This document shows, piece after piece, positions 1-10,370 of a stretch of 64,000 nt of DNA (positions within the stretch are counted from its first letter, which is position 1; every line of letters starts with the position of its first letter). Under the pieces are notes generated by a model, which was not told where the DNA came from, ran no database searches, and was given only the letters and a program-made list of their open reading frames with translations. The stretch lies in the NCBI RefSeq assembly GCF_036323735.1, contig NC_086026.1:75537039-75601038 (forward strand), written 5' to 3'. The translations under genes and the position numbers were made by a program. The stretch comes from Rattus norvegicus. Its lineage: Eukaryota; Chordata; Mammalia; Rodentia; Muridae.

Positions 1-203
1 ACAGGATATACATGCAGGCAACAGTCATACACGTAAAATAAGAAAAGACTGACAAGGCAACACAGACTTGCTATAGCTTGATAAATAGGAGGAGGTTATT
101 GGGAAGGAAACAAAAAGCTTCCCAGAAATGGTCTAGATGTTAGTTAACGTTGGTCAAGCAGTCAGGGCTACTGAGGGGCCTGGGCAGTGCCACTGGGACT
201 CAC
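1..203 (-). other. Snx1: Snx1 intron 5 (partial)
   Basis: Non-coding sequence downstream of the exon 5 donor. The first ~50 bases look like the 3' tail of a B2/B3-type SINE (CA-rich, then ATAAAATAAG). The rest is unique and no further Snx1 exon is visible before the window edge. Confidence 0.7.
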
Positions 204-247
204 CTGTGTGGTGACTTTGTAGGCTACATAGGCATTCATACCGTCCC
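204..247 (-). CDS. Snx1: Snx1 coding exon 5 (early PX domain)
   Basis: A 44-nt exon read on the minus strand. With the single base carried from exon 4 it encodes GDGMNAYVAYKVTTQ, residues 156-170. This is the start of the phosphoinositide-binding PX domain of sorting nexin-1, just before the basic PI3P-binding segment, whose exons lie beyond the window. The acceptor is a CCCACAG after a pyrimidine-rich stretch; the donor is CAG|GTGAGT. The reading frame continues exactly from exon 4 (phase 1 in, phase 0 out). It is the last Snx1 exon visible here; about 350 of the usual ~522 residues (rest of PX and the whole BAR domain) are missing because the window ends, not because the gene is broken. Confidence 0.95.
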
Positions 248-1403
248 CTGTGGGAGAATAAGAAACGAGAAGGAATTAATCTCTCAACTAAAGGAAGGGA
301 AGCTAATCCAATAACGTGTAACTAGAGACCATAAGCTACAGAAGCCCTGTATTCAAACGGCTTGCTGTATCTCGAGGCTTTATAAGCAACCCCAAAATTC
401 ACTTTTTCCCTGTGCCTTGGGGGTTGTGTGGCATACATGCCTGTACGGATGCTGGCTGGGCCCCAGTTTGAGTCAGACAAGAGAGTCAGTCCCCTGTTCC
501 AAAGCCAGGCTCCATTTATACCCTCACAGAGCAGCACTGGATGCTGACAATTCATCACTTGTTACCACGCCAATATTTGGGCTGGTTACACACATCTGTC
601 CAAAACCAAACAATTCTCTTGCTGTATAAAGCAGGAGAAGGAAGCTACTGATATAAAAGGAAACAAGTAGTTCTACCCGAGGCTAGCTCCAGGCTTGGTC
701 TGCTCTTTCAGAGGTCCCACCACTGGTGCTGGCAGACACTGACCTCTCTGATCTAGCATGCTCACCCAGAGCAAAGGGCCTGGCAGGAAGACACTTGGGC
801 TGCCTGATGTCACAAAAATCTCTCTTTCCTGGAGGAATAATTTTTATGAAAAAGCCATTGACTGTTAAATAATCTGGGATTCAAGCAACTATTTTTCTGT
901 GTGGTAGTGTCCTGACCTAGACCACTTAGGGAGATAAAGGCACTATTGACTCCCTGAGCCTTGGAAAGGCACGGACTGGAAGGCAGACAAAGCCCTAGGA
1001 CCATGGGGTTTAGAGTAGCTCCACACCCCCTTCCTGATTCCTCCTCTCAGAAAACAGGAAAGCCTAGGCAAACAATTCCCAGTTGCCTTTGCTTCTGATC
1101 TGATTCTGAAGTGAGGGGCCAGGGAGAAGGGCAGAAGTGGATCAGCAGGGTCATACTTCACAACATTTCACTGTGGATGTAGAAATGCCTGCTTTTATTT
1201 GTAAGGGCATGTGCACACACACAAAGGCCAGAAATTATACAGAAATAGGAGGTATACCCATCTTACCAACACGTACCAAAAAGGGTGTTGCAAAATACAA
1301 GTTAACCTAAAAAAAATTACCTTATATTGGCTACCACCTTTACACTCAGAAACACACTGCCTAATACTAAGAATTTGTTTACCATGCATTAAAAACAACT
1401 TTT

Positions 1404-1503
1404 TTTTTTGGTTTTTTTTTTTTTTTTTCGGAGCTGGGGACTGTACCCAGGGCCTTGCGCTTCCTAGGCAAGTGCTCTACCACTGAGCTAAATCCCCAAC
1501 CCC
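1404..1503 (-). mobile_element. ID SINE (rat BC1-type)
   Basis: Reverse-oriented ID element: T-tract, then the complement of the tRNA-Ala-like body with pol III A box (TAGCTCAGTGGTAGAG) and B box. Perfect 14-bp target-site duplication AAAAACAACTTTTT at 1391-1404 and 1504-1517, so the insertion is recent. Confidence 0.95.
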
Positions 1504-2106
1504 AAAAACAACTTTTTAATATAATGGAAATTTCTCCCACCATAGAATAGTCATGGTCAGTTACATAATTTAGCAGCCACAGGAAGAAAAGCCCAAGTGT
1601 CCATATCCAATGAATATGTAGCCAAGCAGGGCCTCCGGACACTGCCCCAGCTAAAGCAGTGTGTGCAGAGAGGTACAGAAGCCCTGAAAGCAGCTTAGCC
1701 ACACAACAATCTGAGAATGCAGTTTTCCTAAATAAACCCAAGTTGGAGACGGCATATGCAAATTACCAAAATTCTAAAAAGCATACCCTGGTAAATGTGC
1801 AATTCTAATTTATTGAGATGCATGCTGGGATGAGACACGCATGTTGGCTAAACAGCCCACACAAACAGAACCTGCTGTTACAGAGATCGGGTCCTGATTA
1901 GAAAAAAAATGTTTTAATTAGCCAGTTTCTGACTAAGAATATAGAACAAGGGAATGAAAGCTTAGCACTTAGGAGTAATTTGTGTTCAACTCTGATTTGT
2001 GAGCTGTTTAAATTACTCTGTATGTAGGGTCAGGTATGCCCCTCTAGGTAACACAACTTTACTTGAAAGCATTGTTTTCACAGGTAAAATGAAGATATTA
2101 GGGTGT

Positions 2107-2639
2107 GCACTGGCTGGTTTTGTGTGTCAACTTAACACAAACTGGAGTTATCACAGAGAAAGGTGCCTCCTTTGAGGAAATGCCTCCATTAGATGAAGCT
2201 GTAAGGCATTTTCTCAATTAGTGATCAAGGCAGGAGGACCCAGCCCATTGTGGGTGGTACCATCCCTGGGCTGGTGGTCTTGAGTTCTATAAGAAAGCAA
2301 GCTGATGGGGTTGGGGATTTAGCTCAGTGGTAGAGCGCTTGCCTAGCAAGCACAAGGCCCTGGGTTCAGTCCCCAGCTCCAAAAAAAAAGAAGAAAGAAA
2401 AAAAAAAAAAAAAAAAAAAAAAAAGAAAGCAAGTTGAGCAAGGCAGGGGAAGCAAGCCAGTAAGTAACATTCTTCCATGGCCCCTGCATCAGCTGCTTCC
2501 TGACCTGCTTGATTTCCAGTCCTGACTTCCTTTGGTGATGAACAGCAATGTAGAAGTGTAAGCTCAATAAACCTTTTCCTCCCCAACTTGCTTCTTGGTC
2601 ATGATGTTTGTACAGGAATAGAAACCCTGACTAAGACAG
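2107..2639 (+). repeat. Rodent interspersed repeat, interrupted by an ID element
   Basis: Begins with a TGGCTGGTTTTGTGTGTCAA block and ends in AACCCTGACTAAGACAG, with AGGCATTTTCTCAATTAGTG and GGGCTGGTGGTCTTGAG blocks between. Related copies occur at 9222-9555 and, in the opposite sense, 43603-43985. It is a high-copy non-coding rodent repeat; I do not assign a family name with confidence. Confidence 0.7.
2306..2422 (+). mobile_element. ID SINE nested in the 2107-2639 repeat
   Basis: Intact ID body with a long A-rich tail. Duplication AAGAAAGCAAGCTGA (2291-2305) and AAGAAAGCAAGTTGA (2423-2437) flanks it. Insertion into the older repeat gives a relative date. Confidence 0.93.
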
Positions 2640-2693
2640 GGTGGATCAAGTATAACATGTGTCCCTAAAAAAAAAAGGGGGTGGGGGTGGGGG

Positions 2694-2877
2694 GGCTGGA
2701 GAGATGGCTCAGAGGTTAAGAGTACTGACTGCTCTTCCAAAGGTCCTGAGTTCAAATCCCAGCAACCACATGGTGGCTCACAACCATCTGTAATGGGATC
2801 TGAGGCCCTCTACTGGTGTACATGAAGACAGCTAAAGTGTACTCATATATAATAAATAAGTAAATTAAAAAAAAATA
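2694..2877 (+). mobile_element. B2 SINE
   Basis: Starts GGCTGGAGAGATGGCTCAG, contains GCAACCACATGGTGGCTCAC, and ends in the ATAAATAAGTAAATTAAA tail typical of rat B2. Confidence 0.95.
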
Positions 2878-3096
2878 GGGCAACTCAGACAGGTGTTCCT
2901 GGAGGGATGATGATGTGGACACTTAGAACTACATGGGACAGTGGTGACAAGGTACTGGTGCATCTTCAGGACACAGCACACCTAAGATGACTAGAAGACA
3001 TGCAAAGACCTTCCTTCCCATAGGATTTCAAAGGAACACGGCCATCCCACACCGTGATCTCCCGCTTTCCAATTCAGAACTGTGAGGAAATCTCTG

Positions 3097-3214
3097 ATTT
3101 TTGTTTTTAAGCAAGGTTTTCATTCTGTAGCCCAGGTTAGCTTCCAACTCACGACACTCTTCCTGTCTCAGCATTCAAGAGCAGGAAGGACAGGTATAAC
3201 CCACCATCCCTGGC
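3097..3214 (-). mobile_element. B1 SINE, diverged
   Basis: Reverse B1: T-rich start, GCAAGGTTTTCATTCTGTAG, CCCAGGTTAGCTTCCAACTC and a terminal CCACCATCCCTGGCC. Confidence 0.75.
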
Positions 3215-3417
3215 CTATGTTATTGTCTTAACTCTTTTAAGTTTGTGGGTCTTTACTACATCAGTTCTAGGAAGCGAACAGCTTTAGGTAACTCCCTCTC
3301 CTGGTTCAAAATCACAACAGTAAATATTCAAACAATGAGTAGCATTTATAATTTGTATTATTCTACTAAGGATGTAATAAGGATATAGGTGGTTAAGCTT
3401 AAAATTAAGGTGTTAAG

Positions 3418-3609
3418 GGGCTGGAGAGATGGCTCAGTGGTTAAGAGCACTGACTGCTCTTCCAGAGGTCCTGAGTTCAATTCCCAGCAACCACATGGTG
3501 GCTCACAACCATCTGTAATGAGATCTGGTGCCCTCTTCTGGCCTGCAGTCACATATGCAGGCAGAATGCTGTACATAAACTAAATAAATAAATCTTAAAA
3601 AAAAAAAAA
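3418..3609 (+). mobile_element. B2 SINE
   Basis: Full-length B2 with AAATAAATAAATCTTAAAA tail. Flanked by AATTAAGGTGTTAAG on both sides, the target-site duplication. Confidence 0.96.
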
Positions 3610-3835
3610 TTAAGGTGTTAAGGAATAGGCAAGAGACTTCTAGATATGTCACCCAAGGCCCTGGTCCTACTTTTACACTGAACCACACGCTGCCCTAACA
3701 GGATGCTACTTTCCTGGGTCCTCTGCAAAAGCAGTGGATGCTCTTTAATGCTGAGTCATTTCTCTCCTGCTCCTGTCTGTAGCTTGTTGTTATTATTATT
3801 ACTACCATCATCACCATTATCATCTAATTTTGCAT

Positions 3836-3985
3836 TTCTACGTATGTGGGCATGACCATGACATGATACACATGTGGAGGTCAGAAAACAACTTTCAAAG
3901 TGGGTTCTACCCTTCAACATGTGGGCTCTGGGGATCAAACTCTGGTTCGGTTGTGAAGCTTGGCTGCAGGTACCTTCAGTAATCT
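3836..3985 (-). mobile_element. B3 SINE, partial
   Basis: Reverse B3 features: ACATGTGGAGGTCAGA, ACAACTTTCAAAGTGGGTTC and GGGGATCAAACTCTGGTT. A short (ATT)n/(CAT)n stretch precedes it at 3788-3825. Confidence 0.7.
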
Positions 3986-4222
3986 TCTGGACCCCATTTG
4001 AGTTTCTAAAGATTATAGTTATATTTCATCTCTGGATTTTCTTCCCAAAGATAAGAAAAGAAATCTAAGTGATGTGGCTGATTACTCTGACCTCAGAAGC
4101 ATAGCCCCAGAAAAGAGACCGATGAAGCACCCCACCTTTGCTGGTTCAACTTTGTTGAGAGCCACTCCCTAAATGGCTGCTCAGGGCTCATGGTAACATC
4201 ATGAGAGTCCCAGGACACTTAC

Positions 4223-4289
4223 CGATCTTCTCAGGATCAGTGATACCAACTGTCAAATCAAACTGATCCTCCTGTTCTTCTTCCTCCAG
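4223..4289 (-). CDS. Snx1: Snx1 coding exon 4 (acidic linker and PX start)
   Basis: A 67-nt exon encoding LEEEEQEDQFDLTVGITDPEKI plus one base of the next codon, residues 134-155. The acidic run EEEEQED followed by QFDLTVGITDPEKIG is the signature of SNX1/SNX2 immediately before the PX fold. The acceptor reads TTTTTAAAG|CTG and the donor ATCG|GTAAGT. Entry phase is 0 and exit phase 1, matching both neighbours. Sorting nexin-1 is a SNX-BAR coat protein that binds PI3P-rich early endosomes and, with SNX5/SNX6, drives endosome-to-trans-Golgi tubular transport. Confidence 0.96.
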
Positions 4290-4771
4290 CTTTAAAAAGA
4301 AAAACCAGGAGAGCTGCTATAAAGAAGGCTAGACATTACAAAATTCAATACCTCTCAATATAATGAAGTTAAGATGTTCTTCTCAGTGCTCACTTCTGTC
4401 CTACAGTGTAAGTCATGAACCAGTTCAGTCATTTCATGTACACTTCCCCACACCCCTACTTCCACAATAACCAGTAAGTAGAGAATTTTAGTTGACTTGA
4501 TCTTCTTTGGACTAAATAAGGAATAGAGAGAGCTGTATTCCTGCATATGGAAGCTCCAATCAGGGACCAGTGAAAGCCTTTATGCTCTCCTTTGGGGAAC
4601 AGACACCGTCTAACAAAGAGTTCTCCTTTGGATTCTGGTTGGGCATTAAACATGTATCTCCTTCAGGAGCCGCAAATGTTTTCTCAAAGTTCAAACCCAA
4701 CAGAGCTCCAGACTGGCAGCACATAGTTCCAAAGATACAAAAGCAAGAAGACCAACAACACATGCTCTTAC
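4290..4771 (-). other. Snx1: Snx1 intron 3
   Basis: 482-bp intron with canonical GTAAGAG donor and AAAG acceptor. It contains no interspersed repeat that I recognise and nothing else identifiable. Confidence 0.85.
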
Positions 4772-4899
4772 CTCTTCATAGCTTGGCTGTGGCTTAGGAG
4801 AATTTGTGGCTTCTTGCGTAGGATGAGGAATAAGTGTTTTGCCTGGCATTGTCTTCTGGTTATTCTGTGTGCTGTCCAGGGATAGTTCCACTGTGGCAT
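4772..4899 (-). CDS. Snx1: Snx1 coding exon 3
   Basis: A 128-nt exon. With the G carried over from exon 2 it encodes 43 residues (91-133), from DATVELSLDSTQNNQKTMPG through a Ser/Thr/Pro-rich stretch to QPSYEE. The DATVELSLDS block is characteristic of SNX1. This belongs to the disordered N-terminal sorting-nexin region upstream of PX. Acceptor is CTGTTTTAG|ATGCC and donor GAAGAG|GTAAGAG. Together with exon 2 it makes 240 nt bounded by phase-0 junctions, so skipping both would keep the frame. Confidence 0.96.
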
Positions 4900-5206
4900 C
4901 TAAAACAGTTGATAGTTTAAAATGAGTGTCAGTAGTGGGTTTTGAAGGCTGAACATCAGTCCTACAGGAAGGATGAGGCCCACAATAAGAATGAATGTCA
5001 AGCACCGAATACAACAAAAACAAGAGGCAGTTTTTACATGAGTCAAAGGAGAAGGCACTGAGGGAGGGCTGCTCTAGCACAGGTTTGGTAGAGAAAGCTC
5101 TCCCTTTCATTTCAGACACAACTGTTTGGCTATCTTAGACCAGAGAACCAGGAGTCTAGCAAAAATCAGCATGTCAAATATTTTACTCTTTGGAGTTGTC
5201 TTAGTC

Positions 5207-5514
5207 AGGGTTTACTGCTGTGAACAGACACCATGACCAAGGCAATCTTATAAGGACAACATTTAACTAGAGCTGGTTTACAGGTCAGAGGTTCAGTCCA
5301 TTATCATACAGGCAGAACAAAGTGGCATCCCAGCAGGCATGGTGCAGGAGAACCTGAGAGTTATCTGAAGGCTGCTGGCAGAGTACTGGCTTCTAGGCAG
5401 CTAGGAGTAGGTAAGGTCTTCGAGCCGATGCTCAGTGACACACCTACTCCAACAAGGCCACACCTCCAAATAGTGCCACTCCCTGGGCCAAGCATTTATA
5501 AACCATCACATTCC
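5207..5514 (+). repeat. LTR-like repeat, copy 1
   Basis: Starts CTTAGTCAGGGTTTACTGCTG, contains ACACCATGACCAAGG, CAACATTTAACTAGAGCTGG and CACACCTACTCCAACAAGGCC, and ends near AAACCATCACA. A direct copy lies at 7366-8109 and a solitary one at 38047-38375. The direct pair flanking about 1.85 kb resembles an LTR element, but I do not name the family. Confidence 0.65.
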
Positions 5515-6584
5515 ACTCCCTGGTCCCCATAGGCCTGTTCAAACGCATGAGTCTGTGGGGGCCATATCTAGCCATGGCATAAGAAGTCCAACCTACAAAG
5601 TCCTCATAGTCTATAGCAGTCTCAACAACGTTCAAAGTCTCTCCTAAGATTCATCCAATCACTTAACTATAATCCCCAAAGTAAGACAGGAAACCAGCTG
5701 GGCACATGCCAAACTTTGCCTCTTCGTGTCTGACGTCAAAGCAGTCTTCGATCTCAAACTCCCTTTTCATCTTTGTTAACTGCAACAAATCTCTTTCTTC
5801 TGGGTGGTTCCACTCCTTATTAGCAGCTTTCCTCAGCAGATAGCTCACAGCTTTGGCATCTTGAACTTCTTGGGGTCTCCAAGGCAACTTCAATGTTACA
5901 GCTTCTTGTTTCAATGTCCAGGATCTACACATGATCTTCTGGGCTCCTTCGAAGGGCTGGCCAGTACTGCCCTGTCTAAACTCAGGTTGATCCACTTCAC
6001 TGCTGCTGCTGTTCTTGGTGATCATCCCATGGTACTGGCATCTCCAAAACATGGCATCTCCCACTGCAACTAGGCTTCACCAGTAGCCTCTCATAGGCTC
6101 TCTTCATGGTGCCAAGCCTCAACCCCTTTGCATGACTCCTTCAGTCCTGGACCATCAGCTACAACTGAGGCTGCACCTTCACCAATGGCCTTCCATAGCC
6201 TCTCACAGTGCCCAGCCTGAGCTGCTCTTCATGACCTATTCATACCTTCAAAACCAGTACCAGCTGAGCAACTCTTCACATTACCAAGTCCAGCTATAGC
6301 ACAGGTACAACCTAGGCTATCTCTGGAACACAGCTTCTTTGTGCTCTCAGAAAACACTTCCCAAAAGATATCACTGCAGTGATGCTGGTCTCTTCTTAAT
6401 CACCACTAACTTCTTAACTCCAGCTCACCAGCATCAGTTGTCCTAGTAGTCCCTTCTATTTTTCCTTCTAAAGTCAGAGCCACATGGCTAAAGCTGCCAT
6501 GTTCTGCTGCTTACCAGGGCTGGAACATGGCCCTCCACGCCTTATTCTAGTATCAGCTTTCTGTTTTCTGACTCCCTCTCTGCC

Positions 6585-6700
6585 TAAACCCAGCTGTCCT
6601 GGAACTTGTTCTGTAGATTGACCTTGAATTCAGAGATCTGCATGGCTCTTTCTCCTATAATGCAGGTATTAAAGGTGTGTACCACCATGCCTGGATTTAA
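6585..6700 (-). mobile_element. B1 SINE
   Basis: Reverse B1: AGCTGTCCTGGAACTTGTTC, TGACCTTGAATTCAGAGATC and GGTGTGTACCACCATGCC. Confidence 0.85.
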
Positions 6701-6813
6701 GATTTTTTTCTTTTCAGCTAGAACCTGCTTTGTCCTAGGCTGACCTTGAACTCAAGAGATGTTTGGCGTTGTCTCCTGGGATTACAGGTGTGTACCATCA
6801 TGTCTGGATATAA
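6701..6813 (-). mobile_element. B1 SINE, diverged
   Basis: Second reverse B1 next to the first: CTAGGCTGACCTTGAACTCA, GATTACAGGTGTGTACCATC. Confidence 0.8.
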
Positions 6814-7412
6814 ACTTAGCTGGGTAGGATCTTGCCCCCAAATTCCTTAATTTGTTATCTCCTAGAACATAGGATTCAGTTCCATTTCACTTCCTGGTGC
6901 CCCTTTTATAATTGAACCATATATTTTATATTTTTCCTTTCTAAACTTGCTATGCTTGTTCAAAACACTCTTTATGAGATTTAACCAGAGGACAAAGCTT
7001 CTGCTGGGCTTTTTTGAGACTTCCTTTGTCAATGCAATTAGCACAATTTTTTTTTTTTACCTTAGCCTCAGGAAGGCTCTTCAGATCAGGGCAAAAGCAG
7101 CCACATTCTTCACTAAAATACCACAAAAATAGTTTCTATGTCACATACTGAAATTCTTCTCATCTGAAACCCCTTGGGCCAGGTCTGCACTGCTCAAATT
7201 ACCCTCAGTAACAAAGTCTACCACATTCCTACTAGGATAGCCCATTAAACCTCAACAGTTAAAGCATTCCAATGCTTTCCAAATGTAAAATCCCCAAATC
7301 CACATTGTTCAAAACAAAAACATGGATATCACAGCAATACCCCAGTCCCTGGTACCAACATCTATCTTACAGTTTTACTGCTGTGAACAGACACCATGAC
7401 CAAGGCAACTCT

Positions 7413-7729
7413 TTTTTTTTTCCTCTCCATCTTTATTAAATTGGGTATTTCTTACTTACATTTCGATTGTTATTCCCCTTCCTGGTTTCATGGCCAACAT
7501 GCCACCAACCCCTCCCCCTCCCCTTCTGTATGGGTGTTTCCCTCCCCATCCTCCCCCCATTACTGCCCTCCCCCCAAACAATCACGTTCACTGGGGGTTC
7601 AGTCTTGGCAGGACCAAGGGCTTCCCCTTCCACTGGTGCTCTTACTAGGCTATTCATTGCTACCTATGAGGTTGGAGCCCAGGGTCAGTCTTTGGATAGT
7701 GGTTTAGTCCTGGAAGCTCTGGTTGGTTG
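7413..7729 (-). mobile_element. L1 LINE 3' end, 5'-truncated
   Basis: Reverse orientation: T-tract, then CATCTTTATTAAATTGGG, CTTACTTACATTTCGATTG and a C-rich tract equivalent to the polypurine tract of rodent L1 3' UTRs. Flanked by CCAAGGCAACTCT at 7400-7412 and 7730-7742. Confidence 0.8.
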
Positions 7730-7742
7730 CCAAGGCAACTCT

Positions 7743-7830
7743 TTTTTTTTTTTTTCTTTTTCTTTTTTTCGGAGCTGGGGCCTTGCGTTTGCCAGGCAAG
7801 CCCTCTACCACTGAGCTAAATCCCCAACCC
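7743..7830 (-). mobile_element. ID SINE at the same target as the L1
   Basis: Reverse ID with a 14-base or so internal deletion in the B-box half (GAGCTGGGGCCTTGCG lacks the usual ACCGAACCCAGG). Flanked by CCAAGGCAACTCT at 7730-7742 and 7831-7843. Confidence 0.92.
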
Positions 7831-9012
7831 CCAAGGCAACTCTTATAAGGACAACATTTAATTGGGGCTGGCTTACGGGTTCAGAGGTTCAGTCCAGCAT
7901 CATCAAAGCAGGAACATGGTAGCATCCAGGCAGTTATGGTGCAGGTGAACCTGAGAGTTCCTCTGAAGGCTGCTAGCAGACTACTGGCTTCTAGGCAGCT
8001 AGGAGTAGGTAGGGTCTTAAAGCCCAAGCCCACAGTGACACACCTACTCCAACAAGGCCACACCTCCAAATAGTCCTGCTCTCCGAGCCAAACATACTCA
8101 AACCATCAAGGCAGTGATCACTCAAAACATTACGTGAAGCTCATTTATTCTTGTTTGTATACGAGAGCACCTTTGCTTGTCTGCTTTATACACTGAATGA
8201 CAGATCAGGCAAGTATACATCAGAGGAAGCCTCAGGAAAAATATCAACCAGAAAACGTGTAGCAACACTTGGAAAAGTGTGGTTTGGTACACTTGGTCAC
8301 AGCACACTATGCTGATAGTTTAAGAACTAGTTACAGTGACAGCTTAGCTATACCCTGACAGAATAAGCTATCATTTGTAAATGCCGCCAGAATGAGGAGA
8401 GGGAGCAGCAGACCCAAAAACACTTCTGATTTTGAAGAGAAGACCCGGCCTTCACTTTAAGAACTGCCTCTATCTGGAGAAGATGCAGGTGAGCGGAACA
8501 ACTCGTTCTCTGTGTGTTCCAGAGAAATGACTTCTAAAATAGCATTTTGTGCCATTTTTAGACATTAAAATTTCTTATGCAAATGTACTTCCTATGTGGA
8601 GCAGTGAAGCTAGAAATTCTAACCCTAACCAGTTCAGTTTTTTCTTTTTAGTAAAGAAAAACATAAACATTCACTTATAGGTTTTGGTCTGACTGTTACA
8701 TATTCAGTTTAGTCTTGGGGACCACAGAGAAAGTTGCTTCCTTTTCTTTCTAGATTTTCACTGGGGGCTAAGCAGAAAAACCCAGAGACAGTTTTAGATT
8801 ACTGTGCTGACCACTGAGTGTGAATCATTTTTGCAAAAGACCCTGCCATGGGGTCATAAATCCGGAAGCAGCACAGAGAATGAATATGATAGGTTGTGAG
8901 GTCTTCACAACAAGGGGCCAGCTCAAGTTTGTATGGGAGATTCACTTTATGCAGGTTCAGCATAACAGATCAAGTTAGTAAATGAAACAAGCACTATTCA
9001 TTCAAACTATTC

Positions 9013-9166
9013 ATTGGGTGAAACCGGGTGTGAGGAGATGTACTTGCAATCCCAGCATTCCAGACAGGTCCAGAGCACAGATCTAAAGTCTAGCTACTCC
9101 AAGGATGAGGCAAGAGGATTGATAATTCATGGTCTACCTGAGCAATTTAGTAAAACCTTATCTAAC
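9013..9166 (+). mobile_element. B1-type SINE, diverged
   Basis: CGGGTGTGAGGAGATG, CTTGCAATCCCAGCATTCC, GATGAGGCAAGAGGATTG and CCTGAGCAATTTAG mark a degenerate B1 body, followed by an (AAC)n tail. Confidence 0.6.
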
Positions 9167-9183
9167 AACAACAATAATAATGC

Positions 9184-9211
<28 letters not shown>
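9166..9211 (+). repeat. (AAC)n microsatellite
   Basis: AACAACAACAATAATAATGCC followed by eight AAC-type units; derives from the tail of the preceding SINE. Confidence 0.9.
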
Positions 9212-9214
<3 letters not shown>

Positions 9215-9221
9215 AGTCTCC

Positions 9222-9555
9222 CGGCTACTTTTTATGTCAACCTGACACAAATGCAGTCATCTAATAGGAAGGAGCCTCAGCTGAAAAACACATCCATGGG
9301 ATTGGGGAGTAGGCAGGCATGTAGGGTATTTCCTTGATTAGTGACTGATATGAGCCAAATCCACTATGGGGAGGGACACCTCTGGGCTGGTGGTCCTGGG
9401 TTCTATAAGAAAGCAGGCTGAGCAAGCCGTAGGGAGCAAGTCAGTAAGCAGCATCCTCCATGGCCTCTGCACCAGCTCCTGCTGCCAGGTTCCTGCCTTG
9501 TTTGATGATGGACTGTGCTACCTTTCCTCATAGCAACAGAAATCCTAAGACAGCT
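9222..9555 (+). repeat. Rodent interspersed repeat, same family as 2107-2639
   Basis: Shares TATGTCAACCTGACACAAA, GGGCTGGTGGTCCTGGGTTC, TATAAGAAAGCAGGCTGAGC and a terminal ATCCTAAGACAG with the copy at 2107-2639. It lacks the nested ID. Confidence 0.7.
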
Positions 9556-9679
9556 GGGGATCTTATTCTGTGAAAGGAAACTTGCCAATACATGTGAGGA
9601 CCTAGGATCAATCCCCTATACATGAACAAAACATTCCTAAGAAGCTGAAGTTGGATAAAAGGACCCTGTCTCACCTGGG

Positions 9680-9792
9680 CATGAATGTAATCTGGGCTTC
9701 ATACTTATAACCTCAGACTTGGGAGACTGAGGCAGAAGGACTGCCATCATTTTGAAGCTAGCCTGGGTCACAGAGTAATGAGGGAAAAGGAG
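9680..9792 (+). mobile_element. B1 SINE, diverged
   Basis: GGGCTTCATACTTATAACCTC, GGGAGACTGAGGCAGAAGG and AGCCTGGGTCACAGAGTAA. Confidence 0.65.
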
Positions 9793-9796
9793 AGGG

Positions 9797-9798
<2 letters not shown>

Positions 9799-9852
<54 letters not shown>
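9799..9852 (+). repeat. (GA)n microsatellite and A-rich tract
   Basis: Roughly 26 GA units. A-rich sequence with AAACC units continues to about 9965. Confidence 0.95.
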
Positions 9853-9856
<4 letters not shown>

Positions 9857-10046
9857 CAAAGACACGGCCTCAAAAAACAAACAAAAAACCTGCCGAAAAC
9901 AAACAAATAAGCAGAAAAACAAAACAAAAAAATTCAAAAACCAAACCAAAAAAACCAAAAACTCCCAAACCCCATGACTCTCCACAGCTAGAGCTAGGCC
10001 AGACTGAGCTATACAGTAGACTCCTGTCTCAAACCAAACCAAAGGG

Positions 10047-10135
10047 AGAAGATGGAGCTCAGTGGCAGAGTACCTACTTAAGCATGCCTAACGGTCCTAG
10101 ACTCAACCTTCAGAATGAAAAACAGAACTAAAATA
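10047..10135 (+). mobile_element. Old ID-like SINE
   Basis: GATGGAGCTCAGTGGCAGAG, a degenerate GCATGCCTAACGGTCC and a TCCTAGACTCAACC B-box-like block; more diverged than the ID copies next to it. Confidence 0.55.
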
Positions 10136-10146
10136 TCTTTGGTTTG

Positions 10147-10247
10147 TTGGGGATTTAGCTCAGCGGAAGAGCGCTTGTCTAGCGAGTGCAAGGCCCTGGG
10201 TTCGGTCCCCAGCTCCGAAAAAAAGAAAAAAGAAAAAAAAGAAAAAA
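10147..10247 (+). mobile_element. ID SINE, first of a tandem pair
   Basis: Body with TAGCTCAGCGGAAGAGCGC and GGTTCGGTCCCC, tail of A runs with interspersed G. One outer duplication, TATCTTTGGTTTG at 10134-10146 and 10371-10383, encloses both IDs. Confidence 0.94.
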
Positions 10248-10260
10248 TATCCAATTTTTG

Positions 10261-10370
10261 GGTTGGGGATTTAGCTCAGTGGTAGAGCGCTTGCCTAGGA
10301 AGCGCAAGGCCCTGGGTTCGGTCCCCAGCTCCGAAAAAAAGAACCAAAAAAAAAAAAAAATATATATATA
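10261..10370 (+). mobile_element. ID SINE, second of a tandem pair
   Basis: Near-consensus ID with GAACC block in its tail, followed by (TA)n. Only 13 bases (TATCCAATTTTTG) separate it from the first ID. Confidence 0.95.

Larger units (their letters stand above)
248..4222 (-). other. Snx1: Snx1 intron 4
   Basis: About 4 kb between exons 4 and 5. It holds an ID element, a rodent interspersed repeat with a nested ID, two B2s, a B1 and a B3 (listed separately). The stretches 250-1390, 1520-2100 and 3985-4222 are unique, A+T-rich sequence in which I see no exon or recognisable site. Confidence 0.85.
5515..7365. repeat. Sequence between the two LTR-like repeats
   Basis: About 1.85 kb between two direct copies of the same flanking repeat. 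Its first part runs on from copy 1 in the order I associate with full rodent copies of this element. Two reverse B1 fragments are embedded. No retroviral gag, pol or protease motif is evident. A 133-codon frame is open on the minus strand at 5663-6064, but I recognise no domain. Confidence 0.5.
7366..8109 (+). repeat. LTR-like repeat, copy 2, with nested L1 and ID
   Basis: Matches copy 1 (TTTACTGCTGTGAACAGACA at its start; CTACTCCAACAAGGCCACAC near its end) in the same orientation, split after CCAAGGCAACTCT by an L1 3' end and an ID element. Confidence 0.65.

Noticed and set aside
4570..4797. 75-codon plus-strand frame opposite Snx1 exon 3
   Set aside because: Lies mostly in intron 3 and antisense to exon 3; no similarity recognised, no splice or promoter context.
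10147..10370. tRNA-Ala-like genes (A and B boxes) here and at about 20 other places
   Set aside because: These are ID SINEs: the 3' half does not fold as a tRNA, they carry A tails and target-site duplications.
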